A stretch of 64,000 bases of DNA from Streptomyces sp. NRRL WC-3618 (GTDB lineage Bacteria > Actinomycetota > Actinomycetes > Streptomycetales > Streptomycetaceae). A program made the position numbers and the translations under genes. The notes beneath the pieces were generated by a model. It saw nothing but the letters and a program-made list of their open reading frames with translations. It searched no databases and was not told the origin of the DNA. Positions 33,203 to 41,364 of the stretch are shown piece after piece. The stretch lies in contig NZ_LGDW01000188.1 of assembly GCF_001280005.1 (NCBI RefSeq), forward strand, positions 1 through 64,000, read 5' to 3'. Positions within the stretch are counted from its first letter, which is position 1; every line of letters starts with the position of its first letter.

Positions 33203-33833
33203 GGGGGAACTCCTTCAAGCGGGGTGGCGGACCGGCCGGTTTCCGACTCGGACGGACTGATGCGGTGCCGTCCCACTGTGCCGCGCGGTCGGGGGACTTC
33301 GCGAGGCGTGGGTGCGGGGGGAGCCCGTAGTTGTGGGGGACCTGTGGGTCTGGCCGGACAGCGCGATGCCCTCTCCCGGAGGGGGTGGAGTGGAACAGCG
33401 ACTGGGCGCCCTCAGCGGCTCGTACGAACCTCACCGGCCGAAGGCCGGGGGCGGGGCCGACCGCTGCCGCTTGGAGGAAGTGTTGAAGCTGGTCGCTCCC
33501 AGGGTGGGCGCGCGACCGGGATCAGCGCCGCCGTCCTTGCGCCGGTTGCGAGCCGGGGCAGCGGCAGCTCGGGTGAGGAGCATGAGGGAATTCTGAGGCG
33601 CCCCTCCCCTGTTCTGCGAGGAGCTGTTAGCTGGGCGCCGGCACACCAGTCCCCCAGCGAACCAACGTGCCCTGCCCCCCCGACGCCCCGTCTCCCGCAC
33701 CGAAAAGGGCGAGGCCCGAAGACCCCGCCCGCTACCAGCCAAAGCCCCGGCTCACGGCTGAACCAGGCAATAAGGCTGATGCCCAGCTCACGCAACCGAT
33801 GGCTGGCTTGTTATTGGCCGCCGGGCGGACTGG
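33203..33833. other. Gene-free stretch at left edge of the accessory island
   Basis: About 630 bases in which no frame shows convincing codon bias, ribosome binding site or recognisable product. Its right third holds a degraded copy of the tail of the gene at 46228-46977 together with that gene's downstream hairpin. The rest may be decayed coding sequence. Confidence 0.5.
33705..33815 (-). pseudogene. Degenerate 3'-end copy of the 46.2-kb gene (copy A)
   Basis: About 110 bases align by eye at roughly 70% with the end of the gene at 46228 and its terminator. Shared blocks include GGCTGATGCCC, ACGCAACCGATGGCTG versus ATGCAACCGATGGCTG, and the GGCGGGG...CCCGCC hairpin. The reading frame is disrupted. 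Identity was judged manually. Confidence 0.55.
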
Positions 33834-34658
33834 TCAAGTCAGTTCTGTAGCCAGGGCGCGGAGTGCGGGGACGAGTTCGGGATGGTCTCCACGTGAGGCG
33901 GACTGCAGCAGTTCGGTGATGACGATGATCTGCGCGACGTGTCCGGGTTCTGTCTTGAGTACGGGAAAGGTGTCGCGGACGCGCTGGGTGAATCTGGGCA
34001 CGAGCAGGGAGTACCCCAGCAGCATGGCCGCGTCGTAGCCGACCGGCGCCTGGCCGAAGCCTTCCCAGTCGAGGAGGTAGGGGGTGGTGCTCGTGAGATT
34101 GGCGGTGTGCAGGTCTCCGTGGGCTGTCGTCCAGTCCGTGATGCGGGGGGCGGGGATGCCGAGAAAGCGGGGGACGCTGCGGTCCACCCACTCCTGGCGT
34201 ACGGCCACGCGATCCGTCGGGACCCTGCTCACGTAGTCCAGGTCCGCTCGGAGCGAGTCCCACCACGAGACCGGCGGATCGGGATCCGTCTGCAGGACTG
34301 GGCTCGGAGAGACAGCGGGTTCGGTGACGTACTGGTGCAGTTCCGCGCGGTAGGCGTGGCCGTCGCTGCTCGTGTCCGAGGAGTCGTACAGCAACGGTTT
34401 GCGGACGTGTCCGTCGAACAGGGCGGCGGCCTGGCCGTTGCCCTCCCAGATCTTCCCGGCCGCCTTGTCCTCGGGTGCCGAGAGCAGCCTCAGCCAGCAG
34501 ACTCCGCGGTCCGGGTGGTGGACGCGGCTGCTGAGGGTGCGGCCGTACCAGCCCCAGACCTCTTGACCGACGACCGTGGTGTTCAGCGTCTGCGCGGCCT
34601 GGACGAATGCCCGGTGCATGCGCTGTTGGTCGGCGGGGTCAGTCGGCGGCGAGTACAT
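33834..34658 (-). CDS. APH-fold phosphotransferase
   Basis: A 274-residue kinase of the aminoglycoside phosphotransferase/choline kinase fold. The catalytic loop is His180-Gly-Asp182-Leu-His184-Thr-Ala-Asn187 and the metal-binding Asp197 is in YLLDWEGFG. The N-lobe nucleotide-binding glycines are less clear. It would transfer phosphate to a hydroxyl of a small molecule or peptide. It is the last gene of a four-gene operon and overlaps the aldo/keto reductase gene by 20 bases. In such an operon the kinase could modify the peptide (compare APH-like kinases in class V lanthipeptide clusters) or give self-resistance. Confidence 0.8.
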   Translation of the reverse strand: MYSPPTDPADQQRMHRAFVQAAQTLNTTVVGQEVWGWYGRTLSSRVHHPDRGVCWLRLLSAPEDKAAGKIWEGNGQAAALFDGHVRKPLLYDSSDTSSDGHAYRAELHQYVTEPAVSPSPVLQTDPDPPVSWWDSLRADLDYVSRVPTDRVAVRQEWVDRSVPRFLGIPAPRITDWTTAHGDLHTANLTSTTPYLLDWEGFGQAPVGYDAAMLLGYSLLVPRFTQRVRDTFPVLKTEPGHVAQIIVITELLQSASRGDHPELVPALRALATELT

Positions 34659-35547
34659 CCAGCACCTTTCGCAGCGTGGGGACCGGGATGGCCGGGCTTC
34701 GCAGAGCCGTTTGTGCCTCGGTCCAGTGTGCCGGGGTGGAGGTGGAGAGCAGAATTCGCGTCACTCCCGGGCAGGAGGCCGTGGCGAGGAGGCATGCCTG
34801 GGGGACGGTGAGATCCGGGCTGAGGAGTGCGGTGAGTTCGGGTGTGGCCAGGTGGGGAAGTTCCCCGCCGAACAGGGGTGCTGAGGCGTACACGTGCCAT
34901 CCGAGTTCGGCTGCCTGAGCGATGGGACCACCTCCGTCCAGGGCCTGGGCGAATGCGGTGGCGGTGACGAGGGATACGGGCAGTTGGACGGCTCGCAGGT
35001 GGTGGTGTTCCGTGCCGGCGGCTTCGGCCGCCAGTTGGTGCAGGGCGGGGATGCTCAGGGCGCCGGATTCGAAGCCGTCCCAGGTGGCGACGCCGTACGC
35101 GCTCAGGGTGCCTGCTGCCGCTTCTGCTTCCAGGGCGATGAAGGCGTCGCGCAGGGATTCGTACGGGTCAGCGTCGGTGCGCTCGGGGTTGTGGGCGAAG
35201 ACGAGGTCCAGGTGGGCGCGGCCGAGTTCGGTGCGGTTGCGGGAGCACTGCCAGTGGACGTACGGGGTGCTCAGGCAGTGTCCGTGTTTGGCGGCGTCGG
35301 TGCTGAGGGCTCCGTCTGCGACGGCGTCCTTGATGGCCCGGTCGGTGAGGAATCCGACCTTGGTGGAGACCGCGACGCGGTGCTGGGTGAGAGCGGGGGC
35401 GAGTAGTGACTGGGCTTGTCCGTTGAGGTAGTTGGGTGCTGTGTCGATCCATGCGGTGGTCGGGTCGGTGGCTGCGCGGGTGACGGCGGCGGACAGTGCG
35501 GACGGCTGGATGCGGTAGGTGCCCAGACCGAGAGAGGGGATCGTCAT
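34639..35547 (-). CDS. Aldo/keto reductase
   Basis: A 302-residue AKR with a TIM-barrel NADPH reductase layout. The catalytic tetrad is complete: Asp35 (IDTAPNY), Tyr40, Lys63 (STKVGF) and His119 (LVFAHNPE). It reduces aldehydes or ketones, or runs in reverse on alcohols. The start overlaps the stop of the JmjC gene (ATGA), and its own end overlaps the kinase start. Acting after a hydroxylase in the same operon, it might process an oxidised side chain; this is inference. Confidence 0.88.
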   Translation of the reverse strand: MTIPSLGLGTYRIQPSALSAAVTRAATDPTTAWIDTAPNYLNGQAQSLLAPALTQHRVAVSTKVGFLTDRAIKDAVADGALSTDAAKHGHCLSTPYVHWQCSRNRTELGRAHLDLVFAHNPERTDADPYESLRDAFIALEAEAAAGTLSAYGVATWDGFESGALSIPALHQLAAEAAGTEHHHLRAVQLPVSLVTATAFAQALDGGGPIAQAAELGWHVYASAPLFGGELPHLATPELTALLSPDLTVPQACLLATASCPGVTRILLSTSTPAHWTEAQTALRSPAIPVPTLRKVLDVLAAD

Positions 35548-36740
35548 CGTCGGTCTCCTTGCACCACTGTGGCTGCTTGGCCGTTCATCAGATCGGAGAC
35601 GACGGCCGTCACGTCCGCGATGGGGATTCCGGTTGCCGCGACGAGCTCGCCGACGGAGACGGTGCCGGGTGCGGCGGACGTCAGGATCTGAAGCAGAGGC
35701 AGAGCCTCCTTGGCCAACTCCCATTCGTTGTCGCAGGCTCGGAAGATCACTCCGTCCCCGTCGGGTGCGGGGCCTATCTGCGCGCGACTGCTGGTCAACT
35801 GGACGTGGATGTCCGGGTCTGCGGGGAGTCCGGTGATGTGAGGAAGGCTCGGGCGTAGGCGGGTGAGGTCGGTGCTGTCGCGCATCGCCGTGTAGCGGCC
35901 GAGCAATCCGGGGCCTTCAAGGGCGGTGGTGACCTCTTTGCGCAGTCGTTCCAGGTATGCAGCCTGTTGCGCTGCGGTGGCGTGCACAGGCAGGTCCTCG
36001 CGCAGGACGTCGTGGCGGCGTAGGTCGTCGGCGAGCCAGGACAGGAGCTGAGCGCCGGTGGTGGCCTGGATGCCGAAGGTGAGGTGGAGGGAGTGCTCGC
36101 CTTCGGAGGCGGCCACCGAGTGCCACCAGCCGCGCGGGAGATAGAGCATGTCCCCTGGGCGCAGGACCAGTTCCGCGACCGGGTTCTCCGGAGGCGGTTC
36201 GGGTTCGGCGGTGTCCTTGTACATGGGGGCGGCGCGTGTGGGGCCGTACAGCTTCCAGCGTTTGGCGCCGTCGACCTGGATCACGACGACGTCGTGGTCG
36301 TCCCAGTGCACGCCGAAGCCCTCGCGCGCGGTGAAGGAGGCGTACAGATTGGTCTGCACGCCGGTGCGCAGCCACTGCTCCAGTTCCATGGCCGCGCGGC
36401 CGATGGGCGGATGGAGTTCGTCGACAGCGTCGATGACCAGGGAGGCGCCCTCGGCGAGCCGGTCGTGCAGTTCGGTCGGGTGCAGGCGCTGCCAGACGGT
36501 GTGCCGACGGGTGGTGACGGGAGCGGTGTAGCGGTGGGCGGGCAGCATCTCCCCGTCCGCAGAGAGGCGGAAGCGGGGCGGCTCCAGGCGGTGGGTCGCC
36601 AGGATGGTGTTCACGTCGTCCCAAGTGATCAGCTCACCCGGGTTCGGGAGGGCGGCAGAGATGTGGCGGTAGCGGCGGTGGAGCACCTGGGCCAGGAACT
36701 CGTCCTGGCCCAGGCGAGCCGCCAGATTCAGCGGCGACAA
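35544..36740 (-). CDS. JmjC/cupin-type Fe(II)/2-oxoglutarate oxygenase
   Basis: A 398-residue oxygenase of the JmjC (cupin-4, ribosomal oxygenase-like) class. Iron ligands are His145-x-Asp147 (GVHWDDHD) and His207 (PRGWWHSV), with the 2-oxoglutarate-side Lys in RWKLYGP (about 163). A C-terminal winged-helix-like region follows (PLLQILTSAAPGTVSVGELVAATGI), as in bacterial YcfD-type protein hydroxylases that act on Arg or His of ribosomal proteins. TTG 36740 is the start: AGGAGGAG lies 5 nt upstream, just after the peptide gene stop. A member of this family beside a dedicated basic peptide points to peptide hydroxylation. Confidence 0.88.
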   Translation of the reverse strand: MSPLNLAARLGQDEFLAQVLHRRYRHISAALPNPGELITWDDVNTILATHRLEPPRFRLSADGEMLPAHRYTAPVTTRRHTVWQRLHPTELHDRLAEGASLVIDAVDELHPPIGRAAMELEQWLRTGVQTNLYASFTAREGFGVHWDDHDVVVIQVDGAKRWKLYGPTRAAPMYKDTAEPEPPPENPVAELVLRPGDMLYLPRGWWHSVAASEGEHSLHLTFGIQATTGAQLLSWLADDLRRHDVLREDLPVHATAAQQAAYLERLRKEVTTALEGPGLLGRYTAMRDSTDLTRLRPSLPHITGLPADPDIHVQLTSSRAQIGPAPDGDGVIFRACDNEWELAKEALPLLQILTSAAPGTVSVGELVAATGIPIADVTAVVSDLMNGQAATVVQGDRR

Positions 36741-36756
36741 CGCTTCTCCTCCTGGA

Positions 36757-36900
36757 TCAGTCGTTGCCGTCGGTACGGCCGGTGCTGCCGCCGTCGGAAG
36801 GGGTGACGCCCCGCTCGCGGGCGGCCTGGATACGGCGACGTGCCTTGACCAGTCCGGCCTGGGCCGGTCCGGTCGCCGGGATGGTGGTGTCGTTCGGCAT
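36757..36900 (-). CDS. Small basic peptide, candidate precursor/substrate
   Basis: A 47-residue frame too short for most gene finders. It begins MPNDTTIPATGPAQAG, has a basic helical centre (LVKARRRIQAARERG) and a Gly/Asp/Ser/Thr-rich tail ending DGND. The ribosome binding site AGGAGGAGCC directly before ATG 36900 is among the strongest in the window, and a second AGGAGGAG after its stop serves the JmjC gene, so the peptide should be made in excess of the enzymes. No cysteines, so no lanthionine or disulfide chemistry. The Arg/Lys core suits an Arg- or Lys-hydroxylating oxygenase. Whether the peptide is matured and exported is unknown; no protease or exporter gene is adjacent. Confidence 0.72.
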   Translation of the reverse strand: MPNDTTIPATGPAQAGLVKARRRIQAARERGVTPSDGGSTGRTDGND

Positions 36901-37195
36901 GGCTCCTCCTGGGGTTCGGGATGAAACGGCATTACGGACCCGCCCCGGACGGCGCTCGGCCTGTCTAGGGTTCGGGCGGTTCTATCCGCCCGGGGCGGGG
37001 GCCTACGACCCGCCCCTGCCGGGGCCTCTCGGTCGGGGGGAACCTCTCGATCGGTTACGTGCGGCAGGGACGGGAATTCAGGGGCTGACTGGGGCGGTGG
37101 AGACCGCAACGTCGATCACGAAGCCGGACGAGGCGGCGATCAGTGCGATCGGAAGCGGGCTGTGCAGCGCGCCGATCGGCTCACGACGCGGCCTG
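36901..37195. promoter_or_regulatory. Promoter region of the peptide operon
   Basis: This 295-base gap precedes the peptide gene. On the minus strand a TAGACA -10-like box (36962-36967) and a hairpin GGGCGG-N6-CCGCCC (36974-36991) lie 60-90 bases before the start codon; the hairpin could be an operator. GC-rich palindromic runs follow. I see no gene in it. Confidence 0.4.
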
Positions 37196-37432
37196 TCACG
37201 GTTTCCACCAGGCACGCCATGGCCGGGTGATGATCTCGCGGTAGGTGTGGTGTGACGGGTTGCGGGAGCCGTGCTCGAACACCCAGTCCTGAGGTACGCC
37301 GAAGTCGACGCTGGGTGGGGAGGTCTTGCCGCAGACGGCGCATTGCATCGCGTATGTGGTCGGCTCCGCGTCCGGCTCCCGGTCGGGCTGGATGGTCCAC
37401 TCCAAGTGGCGGATGACCGCGCGGGTATTCAC
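37196..37432 (-). CDS. DUF7848-type small Cys-motif protein
   Basis: A 78-residue protein with the pattern of the Streptomyces DUF7848 family: TIQPDREPDAEPTTYAMQC, a CxxC pair in QCAVCGKTSPPS, then DWVFEHGSRNPSHHTYREI and a final WRAWW. The CxxC and His residues suggest a single zinc site. GTG 37432 overlaps the stop of the preceding gene (GTGA). Such proteins are commonly encoded near XRE regulators in Streptomyces; their function is unknown. Confidence 0.72.
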   Translation of the reverse strand: MNTRAVIRHLEWTIQPDREPDAEPTTYAMQCAVCGKTSPPSVDFGVPQDWVFEHGSRNPSHHTYREIITRPWRAWWKP

Positions 37433-37884
37433 CGGCCTGCCCTTTCGAGCTCGGCCTGTCTGTGACAGGCGCCGGAGGGATCCTCCTGGCCGGCGAGGAC
37501 GTATGGGTGGGTTAGCGCGGCGCGGAGGGTGTCGACGTCCGTGAGGGTGTTGTCGTCGGGCAGTTCGCACCAGCCGCCGAACCAGTCGTCCATCAGCTCA
37601 AGGCCAGGGGCCACCAGCCAAGAGTTGCTGGAGAGATGCCGAACGGGCAGGTCGTCCCAACTGCCGAGGGTGCCGGTCCTGATCGCGTAGTAGAGGCGTT
37701 CGTTGGGCTTGTCGTACAGCACGGGGCCGATCGCCGCGCCGGTGGCGCGGAGGTGAGCCAAGGCCAGGAAGCCGATGTCCGCGGGGATCCGTACGAGGTC
37801 CCAGTAACCGCCGACTTGGAGCAGGCGCAGTCCGGGCACATCGTTGACCATGAGGGCGCTCCGCAGTGCTTCGCGTAGGAACAT
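37429..37884 (-). CDS. Hypothetical protein (Streptomyces accessory-island type)
   Basis: A 151-residue protein: MFLREALRSALMVNDVPGLRLLQVGGYWDLVRIPADIGFLAL, then IGPVLYDKPNERLYYAIRTGTLGSWDDLP and a SWLVAPGLELMDDWFGGWCELP block. The order of motifs resembles proteins often found beside XRE-type regulators in Streptomyces and recalls the N-terminal part of prim-pol-like proteins, but no catalytic residues can be assigned. AAGGAGG precedes ATG 37884. Middle gene of a three-gene operon. Confidence 0.6.
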   Translation of the reverse strand: MFLREALRSALMVNDVPGLRLLQVGGYWDLVRIPADIGFLALAHLRATGAAIGPVLYDKPNERLYYAIRTGTLGSWDDLPVRHLSSNSWLVAPGLELMDDWFGGWCELPDDNTLTDVDTLRAALTHPYVLAGQEDPSGACHRQAELERAGR

Positions 37885-38306
37885 CACGTGCCTCCTTGCC
37901 ATTGGAGGCTGGAACTTGCGCCGAGTGAAGGCGAAGGACCAGTGGTCGCCCTGGTGGAACGGACCACGATCAGACGGGTGCTGGTCGCGGTTATCTGCCG
38001 CTTCCGCTCGTTGGCGGTGTGCTTGGGGCCGAGGTGGCTGAGGACGGGGATCACGGTGCCGTAGGTGTCGGGGAGTTCCAGGGCGTCGAGGAGGCCGACG
38101 AAGGCGGGGGAGCGGACGGTCACGGTCGCCTCGCGGTCGGTGAAGACCCCGCACAGGGTCAGTTCGTGCCGTCGGCAGTACTCGGTGAGGCAGTCGACCA
38201 ACGCCGCGTGGCGGGCCTGTCCACCGGTGACGTGGCGTATGTAGCCGAAGACATGTGGGCCGGTGACCGGGCGGCGTTCCGTGATGAGTTCCTCGTCCAT
38301 GTCCAT
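37884..38306 (-). CDS. Degenerate serine-recombinase-like protein
   Basis: A 140-residue protein with the start of a resolvase N-terminal fold (HVFGYIRHVTGGQARHAALVDCLTEYCRRHELTLCGVFTDRE, then SPAFVGLLDAL). Active resolvases read YxRVS here with a catalytic Ser; this protein has RHVTG, so it should be catalytically dead. It has no DNA-binding tail. Its stop overlaps the next start (TGATG). Possibly a domesticated recombinase domain used for regulation or oligomerisation. Confidence 0.6.
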   Translation of the reverse strand: MDMDEELITERRPVTGPHVFGYIRHVTGGQARHAALVDCLTEYCRRHELTLCGVFTDREATVTVRSPAFVGLLDALELPDTYGTVIPVLSHLGPKHTANERKRQITATSTRLIVVRSTRATTGPSPSLGASSSLQWQGGT

Positions 38307-38420
38307 AGCGTCGGCCGGCGTGACCGGCCTCGAAATGACCTGCTGTTGTACTTCCGTTGCACTTCTCGCCCTGCGTCGTCACAGAGGGTGCTTACATACG
38401 TGACGGAGGGGAGGTAATCC
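38307..38420. promoter_or_regulatory. Divergent promoter of the XRE operon and the resolvase-like operon
   Basis: The 114-bp gap contains near-direct repeats GTTGTACTTC and GTTGCACTTC (about 38343-38363), plus TTACATACG near 38392-38400. GGAGGGGAGG stands before the GTG of the XRE gene. The repeats are candidates for binding by the XRE-TPR protein. Confidence 0.4.
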
Positions 38421-39431
38421 GTGGTCAGCGTGCAGCAATGGACAGGCCGGGAGGCGAGCGCTCTGCGCGCTGCCCTGCGGATGAGTACGCGCGCCTTCGC
38501 CGAGCACTTGGGCGTCGCCCTGCGTACGGTGGCCAAGTGGGAGAGCCTGCGCGCCGAAACGCAGCCGAGGCCCGATACCCAGGCGATCCTCGACACCGCG
38601 CTCGCCCGTGCCGATGCCGCCGCCCATGCCCGGTTCGAGGCGGTGCTGTTCCCGGAGCGGAAGAGCGCGAGGCCGGCGGACTACGAGACCTGGACCGAGG
38701 ACATCGAGCGGGCCGTGGTCTGCGTCAGCCGCCAGAACTTCTCCTTCGCCTCCACCTTGTTGAACCGCTGGCTGGGGAGTCACGACCCGCACCGCCTGGA
38801 GGACAAGGGCCTTTATCTGTACGGCCGTTCGCTCGTCCTCCTCGGTGACCTTCAGCGGGACCAGGGCGCGATCCTCGGCCCGCTCTCCGCCCTTCACTCC
38901 TACCGGACCGCCCGTGGCATGTTCACCGAACTCGACATCCCGCGCCGGGTGGCACAGATCGAGCTGTCCATCGCCGTCGTACAGGAGATGTCCGGCCAAC
39001 TCGAAGCCTCCGCCCGCCACTACGAACTCCTCGCCACCGACGAGCGCCTGAGCCCTCGCGACCGCGCCAGGGCCCAGCTCTGGGTGGGTACGGCCTTGAG
39101 TAAGGAGGGCAACAACGAGTACGCCACCAACGTGATGGTGGACGCCACTCAAGCGTTCGAGGACCTGGGCGAGCCGGAGGACTGGTCGGTCGCCCACCAG
39201 AAGCTGGCCCTGGCCCACCGCGGCGCCGGTGATCTGAAGCAGGCCCTGCACTACATCGATATCGCGCGTACCACCGGCACGGTCGACTCTCCGATGCAGC
39301 GGGTGCGGTTGGACACCGCGTACGGGCACATCCTTCTGTCGGATGCGGCGACCCGGAATGATGGGCTGTCCGTCCTCGATCAGGCGGCACAAGTGGCTCA
39401 GCAGTTCGGGCTGAGCCACCAGCAAAGATGA
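38421..39431 (+). CDS. XRE-family HTH regulator with TPR-like repeats
   Basis: A 336-residue regulator. Residues about 8-60 form an XRE helix-turn-helix (REASALRAALRMSTRAFAEHLGVALRTVAKWE). The rest is helical with tetratricopeptide-like repeats (e.g. GMFTELDIPRRVAQIELSIAVVQEMSGQLEASARHYELL). This type is typical of Streptomyces, where members respond to peptides or govern accessory clusters. GTG 38421 has a strong GGAGG upstream. The stop overlaps the YdcF gene start (ATGA). It may regulate both the divergent operon and the peptide operon. Confidence 0.8.
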   Translation: MVSVQQWTGREASALRAALRMSTRAFAEHLGVALRTVAKWESLRAETQPRPDTQAILDTALARADAAAHARFEAVLFPERKSARPADYETWTEDIERAVVCVSRQNFSFASTLLNRWLGSHDPHRLEDKGLYLYGRSLVLLGDLQRDQGAILGPLSALHSYRTARGMFTELDIPRRVAQIELSIAVVQEMSGQLEASARHYELLATDERLSPRDRARAQLWVGTALSKEGNNEYATNVMVDATQAFEDLGEPEDWSVAHQKLALAHRGAGDLKQALHYIDIARTTGTVDSPMQRVRLDTAYGHILLSDAATRNDGLSVLDQAAQVAQQFGLSHQQR

Positions 39432-40117
39432 GCCAGGGAGTGCACGTGCCGGAGCACCAGCAGCGCCAGATCACCGACGAGCAGTTCCACGACGCGACGT
39501 TGATCTGGAACTACCACCAGATGGGCCACGAGCAGCGGCCCTGCTCGGCGGCGATCGGCCTGGGCAGCCACGACCTGGGCGTGGCCACCACGGCCGCCGA
39601 CCTCTACCGCGCCGGCCTCTTCCCCGTCGTGGTGTTCAGCGGCGGCAACAGCCCCACCACCCGAGCCCGCTTCCCGCGCGGCGAGGCCGTCCACTTCCGC
39701 GAGCATGCGCTTGCCCTGGGTGTGCCGGACGAGTCGATCCTGGTGGAACCGAAGGCGGCGAACACAGGCCAGAACATCACCTTCTCCCGCGAGCTGCTCG
39801 CCGACGCCGGCGTGGAGGTGGAGTCGCTTCTGCTGATCTCCAAGCCGTACATGGAGCGCCGCTCGTACGCGACCTGCCGCAACTTGTGGCCGGACGTGGA
39901 GGTGGTCTGCGCCTCCGAGCCACTTGAGTTGGACGACTACATCAAGTCCATCGGCGACGAGAAGCTCGTCGTCGACATGCTCGTCGGAGACCTGCAACGG
40001 GTGATCGAATACCCGAAGCTCGGCTTCGCCGTTGAGCAGGACGTACCGAAGGATGTCCATGACGCCTACGAGCGCCTTCTACAGGCCGGATTCGACAGCC
40101 GCCTCATCAGCGCCTGA
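39428..40117 (+). CDS. YdcF/DUF218-family protein
   Basis: A 229-residue YdcF-type Rossmann-like protein: AAIGLGSHDLGVATTAADLYRAGLFPVVVFSGGNSP, EAVHFREHALALGVPDESILVEPKAANTGQNI, and LLLISKPYMERRSY are the family's signature blocks. Related proteins bind nucleotide-type ligands such as S-adenosylmethionine or act in envelope metabolism. This one has no membrane segment, so it is cytoplasmic. It is coupled to the XRE gene through an ATGA overlap. Confidence 0.85.
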   Translation: MSQGVHVPEHQQRQITDEQFHDATLIWNYHQMGHEQRPCSAAIGLGSHDLGVATTAADLYRAGLFPVVVFSGGNSPTTRARFPRGEAVHFREHALALGVPDESILVEPKAANTGQNITFSRELLADAGVEVESLLLISKPYMERRSYATCRNLWPDVEVVCASEPLELDDYIKSIGDEKLVVDMLVGDLQRVIEYPKLGFAVEQDVPKDVHDAYERLLQAGFDSRLISA

Positions 40118-40145
40118 ATCACCCCGCGTCGGTCCGTCGGATGGG

Positions 40146-40871
40146 GTGTGTGCGATTCATCAACCGAACTTGTTTCCACGGCTGTCCACATTGGCGAAGC
40201 TCTTTGCCGCCGACCGCTGGATCGTCCTCGACGATGTGCAGTTTGCCCGGCGCGACTACCAGCATCGAGCCCGTCTCGCCGCCTTGGACGATCCTGGTCG
40301 GCAGCAGTGGCTCACGCTCCCGACGCACCTTCCCCACGGGCGCGCGACGAGGATCAGCCAGGCTCGGCTCGTCGATCCCCGCCGCTCGCGACGGACAGTC
40401 GAACTGCTCATGCGCCAGTACTACGGCCACAGCCGCTACTGGGATGCCACGCGCGAGGTCCTGGACGCGGTCTTGTACATGATCGACACCACAGACCGCG
40501 TGGCCGACCTCACGAGAGCATCGACGATCGCCCTGCTCACCGCTCTTGGCTGGTCAGGAGAAGTGCTGGTCAGTAGTGAGATCCCGACCCGTCAAGGCCG
40601 GTCCGAGCGCCTTGCCGATCTCGCCGCAGCCACCAGCAGTACCCACTATCTGTGCGGCACCGGCGGGCTGCGCTACCTCGACGTTGATCCGTTTGATGCC
40701 CGCAGCATCCCTGTGCTGCCTTTCCGTACCCCTGGGGATGCGGACGATCCGCTCTGGCAGTGGGCACGGAGGAGCAGCAGCCTCTGGGCCTTGAGCAAGA
40801 TCGGTCCCGGGGTGTTGGCGAACAGACTGGCTGTCCAACGAGAAGCCCGCTTCCTTGCAGCCCAGGCGTGA
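40146..40871 (+). CDS. WbqC-like protein
   Basis: About 241 residues with the WbqC signature: VCAIHQPNLFPRLSTLAKLFAADRWIVLDDVQFARRDYQHR, then WLTLPTHL and LCGTGGLRYLD. WbqC-like proteins occur in O-antigen and natural product clusters; they are probably cysteine-protease-fold acyl- or aminotransfer enzymes but no reaction is established. I chose GTG 40146 because the family starts at this point; upstream in-frame ATGs would overlap the YdcF gene by about 60 bases. Confidence 0.78.
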   Translation: MCAIHQPNLFPRLSTLAKLFAADRWIVLDDVQFARRDYQHRARLAALDDPGRQQWLTLPTHLPHGRATRISQARLVDPRRSRRTVELLMRQYYGHSRYWDATREVLDAVLYMIDTTDRVADLTRASTIALLTALGWSGEVLVSSEIPTRQGRSERLADLAAATSSTHYLCGTGGLRYLDVDPFDARSIPVLPFRTPGDADDPLWQWARRSSSLWALSKIGPGVLANRLAVQREARFLAAQA

Positions 40872-41093
40872 CGAGGCTGAACAACTCGGACAAGAAACCC
40901 TTCCTGTGCGTCGCTGAGCACGGATACCCACTCGTCCGCCTGGCGCGCGTGCACCCGTGGATCCGTTCCTCGCAGCGCGAAGCGGCAGACTCCCGGTTGA
41001 GGTGGTGGCCGGGCGGGTCGGCGCACAAGCTGCCTACTACTGCACGAGAGCGTAGGACCGCCAGCGTTCTTGGACGTCGAGCAGTTCACGAAG

Positions 41094-41172
41094 TCAGGGC
41101 CACACAAGGCAGTACGGCTGATGCCCCGCCTCATGCCAACCGGTGGCTGAAATCCTGCCCCTCGTACAGCGA
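41094..41172 (-). pseudogene. Broken 3'-end copy of the 46.2-kb gene (copy B)
   Basis: Positions 41094-41136 are identical over 43 bases to 46228-46270, the last codons and stop of the hypothetical gene at 46228. Homology decays over the next 36 bases (CAACCGGTGGCTGAAATCC versus CAACCGATGGCTGAAGTCC), and one extra C breaks the frame. No upstream part of the gene is present. Confidence 0.75.
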
Positions 41173-41282
41173 CTGAGGGCGTGAGGGCGCCGACCTGGAC
41201 TTTCTCGGGGAAACGGTGTTGACCTCGGAGAACACCTCTCGGTAGCTCTCGTCGGTCAACGCCGTTTCCCTTTCCCAGGCTC

Positions 41283-41313
41283 ATGCGCCCCGGATATGCC
41301 CTCCGGGGCGCAT
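41283..41313. terminator. Terminator of the ara operon
   Basis: A perfect 12-bp stem (ATGCGCCCCGGA/TCCGGGGCGCAT) with the seven-base loop TATGCCC, 52 bp past the araD stop codon. Confidence 0.8.
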
Positions 41314-41364
41314 GCCCGGCGTGGGCTCGTCATCGCCGGGCATCCGCACGTATCTCCGTGCCGG

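Larger units (their letters stand above)
40872..41364. other. Gene-free stretch at right edge of the accessory island
   Basis: No frame here looks coding. It contains a broken copy of the tail of the gene at 46228-46977 (41094-41172) and the terminator of the ara operon (41283-41313). The part from 40880 to 41090 has mixed codon bias and may be decayed coding sequence. Confidence 0.5.

Noticed and set aside
33412..33795. A 127-codon minus-strand frame at the left of the island
   Set aside because: It starts within the degraded gene tail, lacks a ribosome binding site and has no protein-like pattern.
33834..36900. Assignment of the peptide operon to class V lanthipeptides because of the APH-like kinase
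   Set aside because: The peptide has no cysteine, and no HopA1-like, decarboxylase or transporter gene is present.
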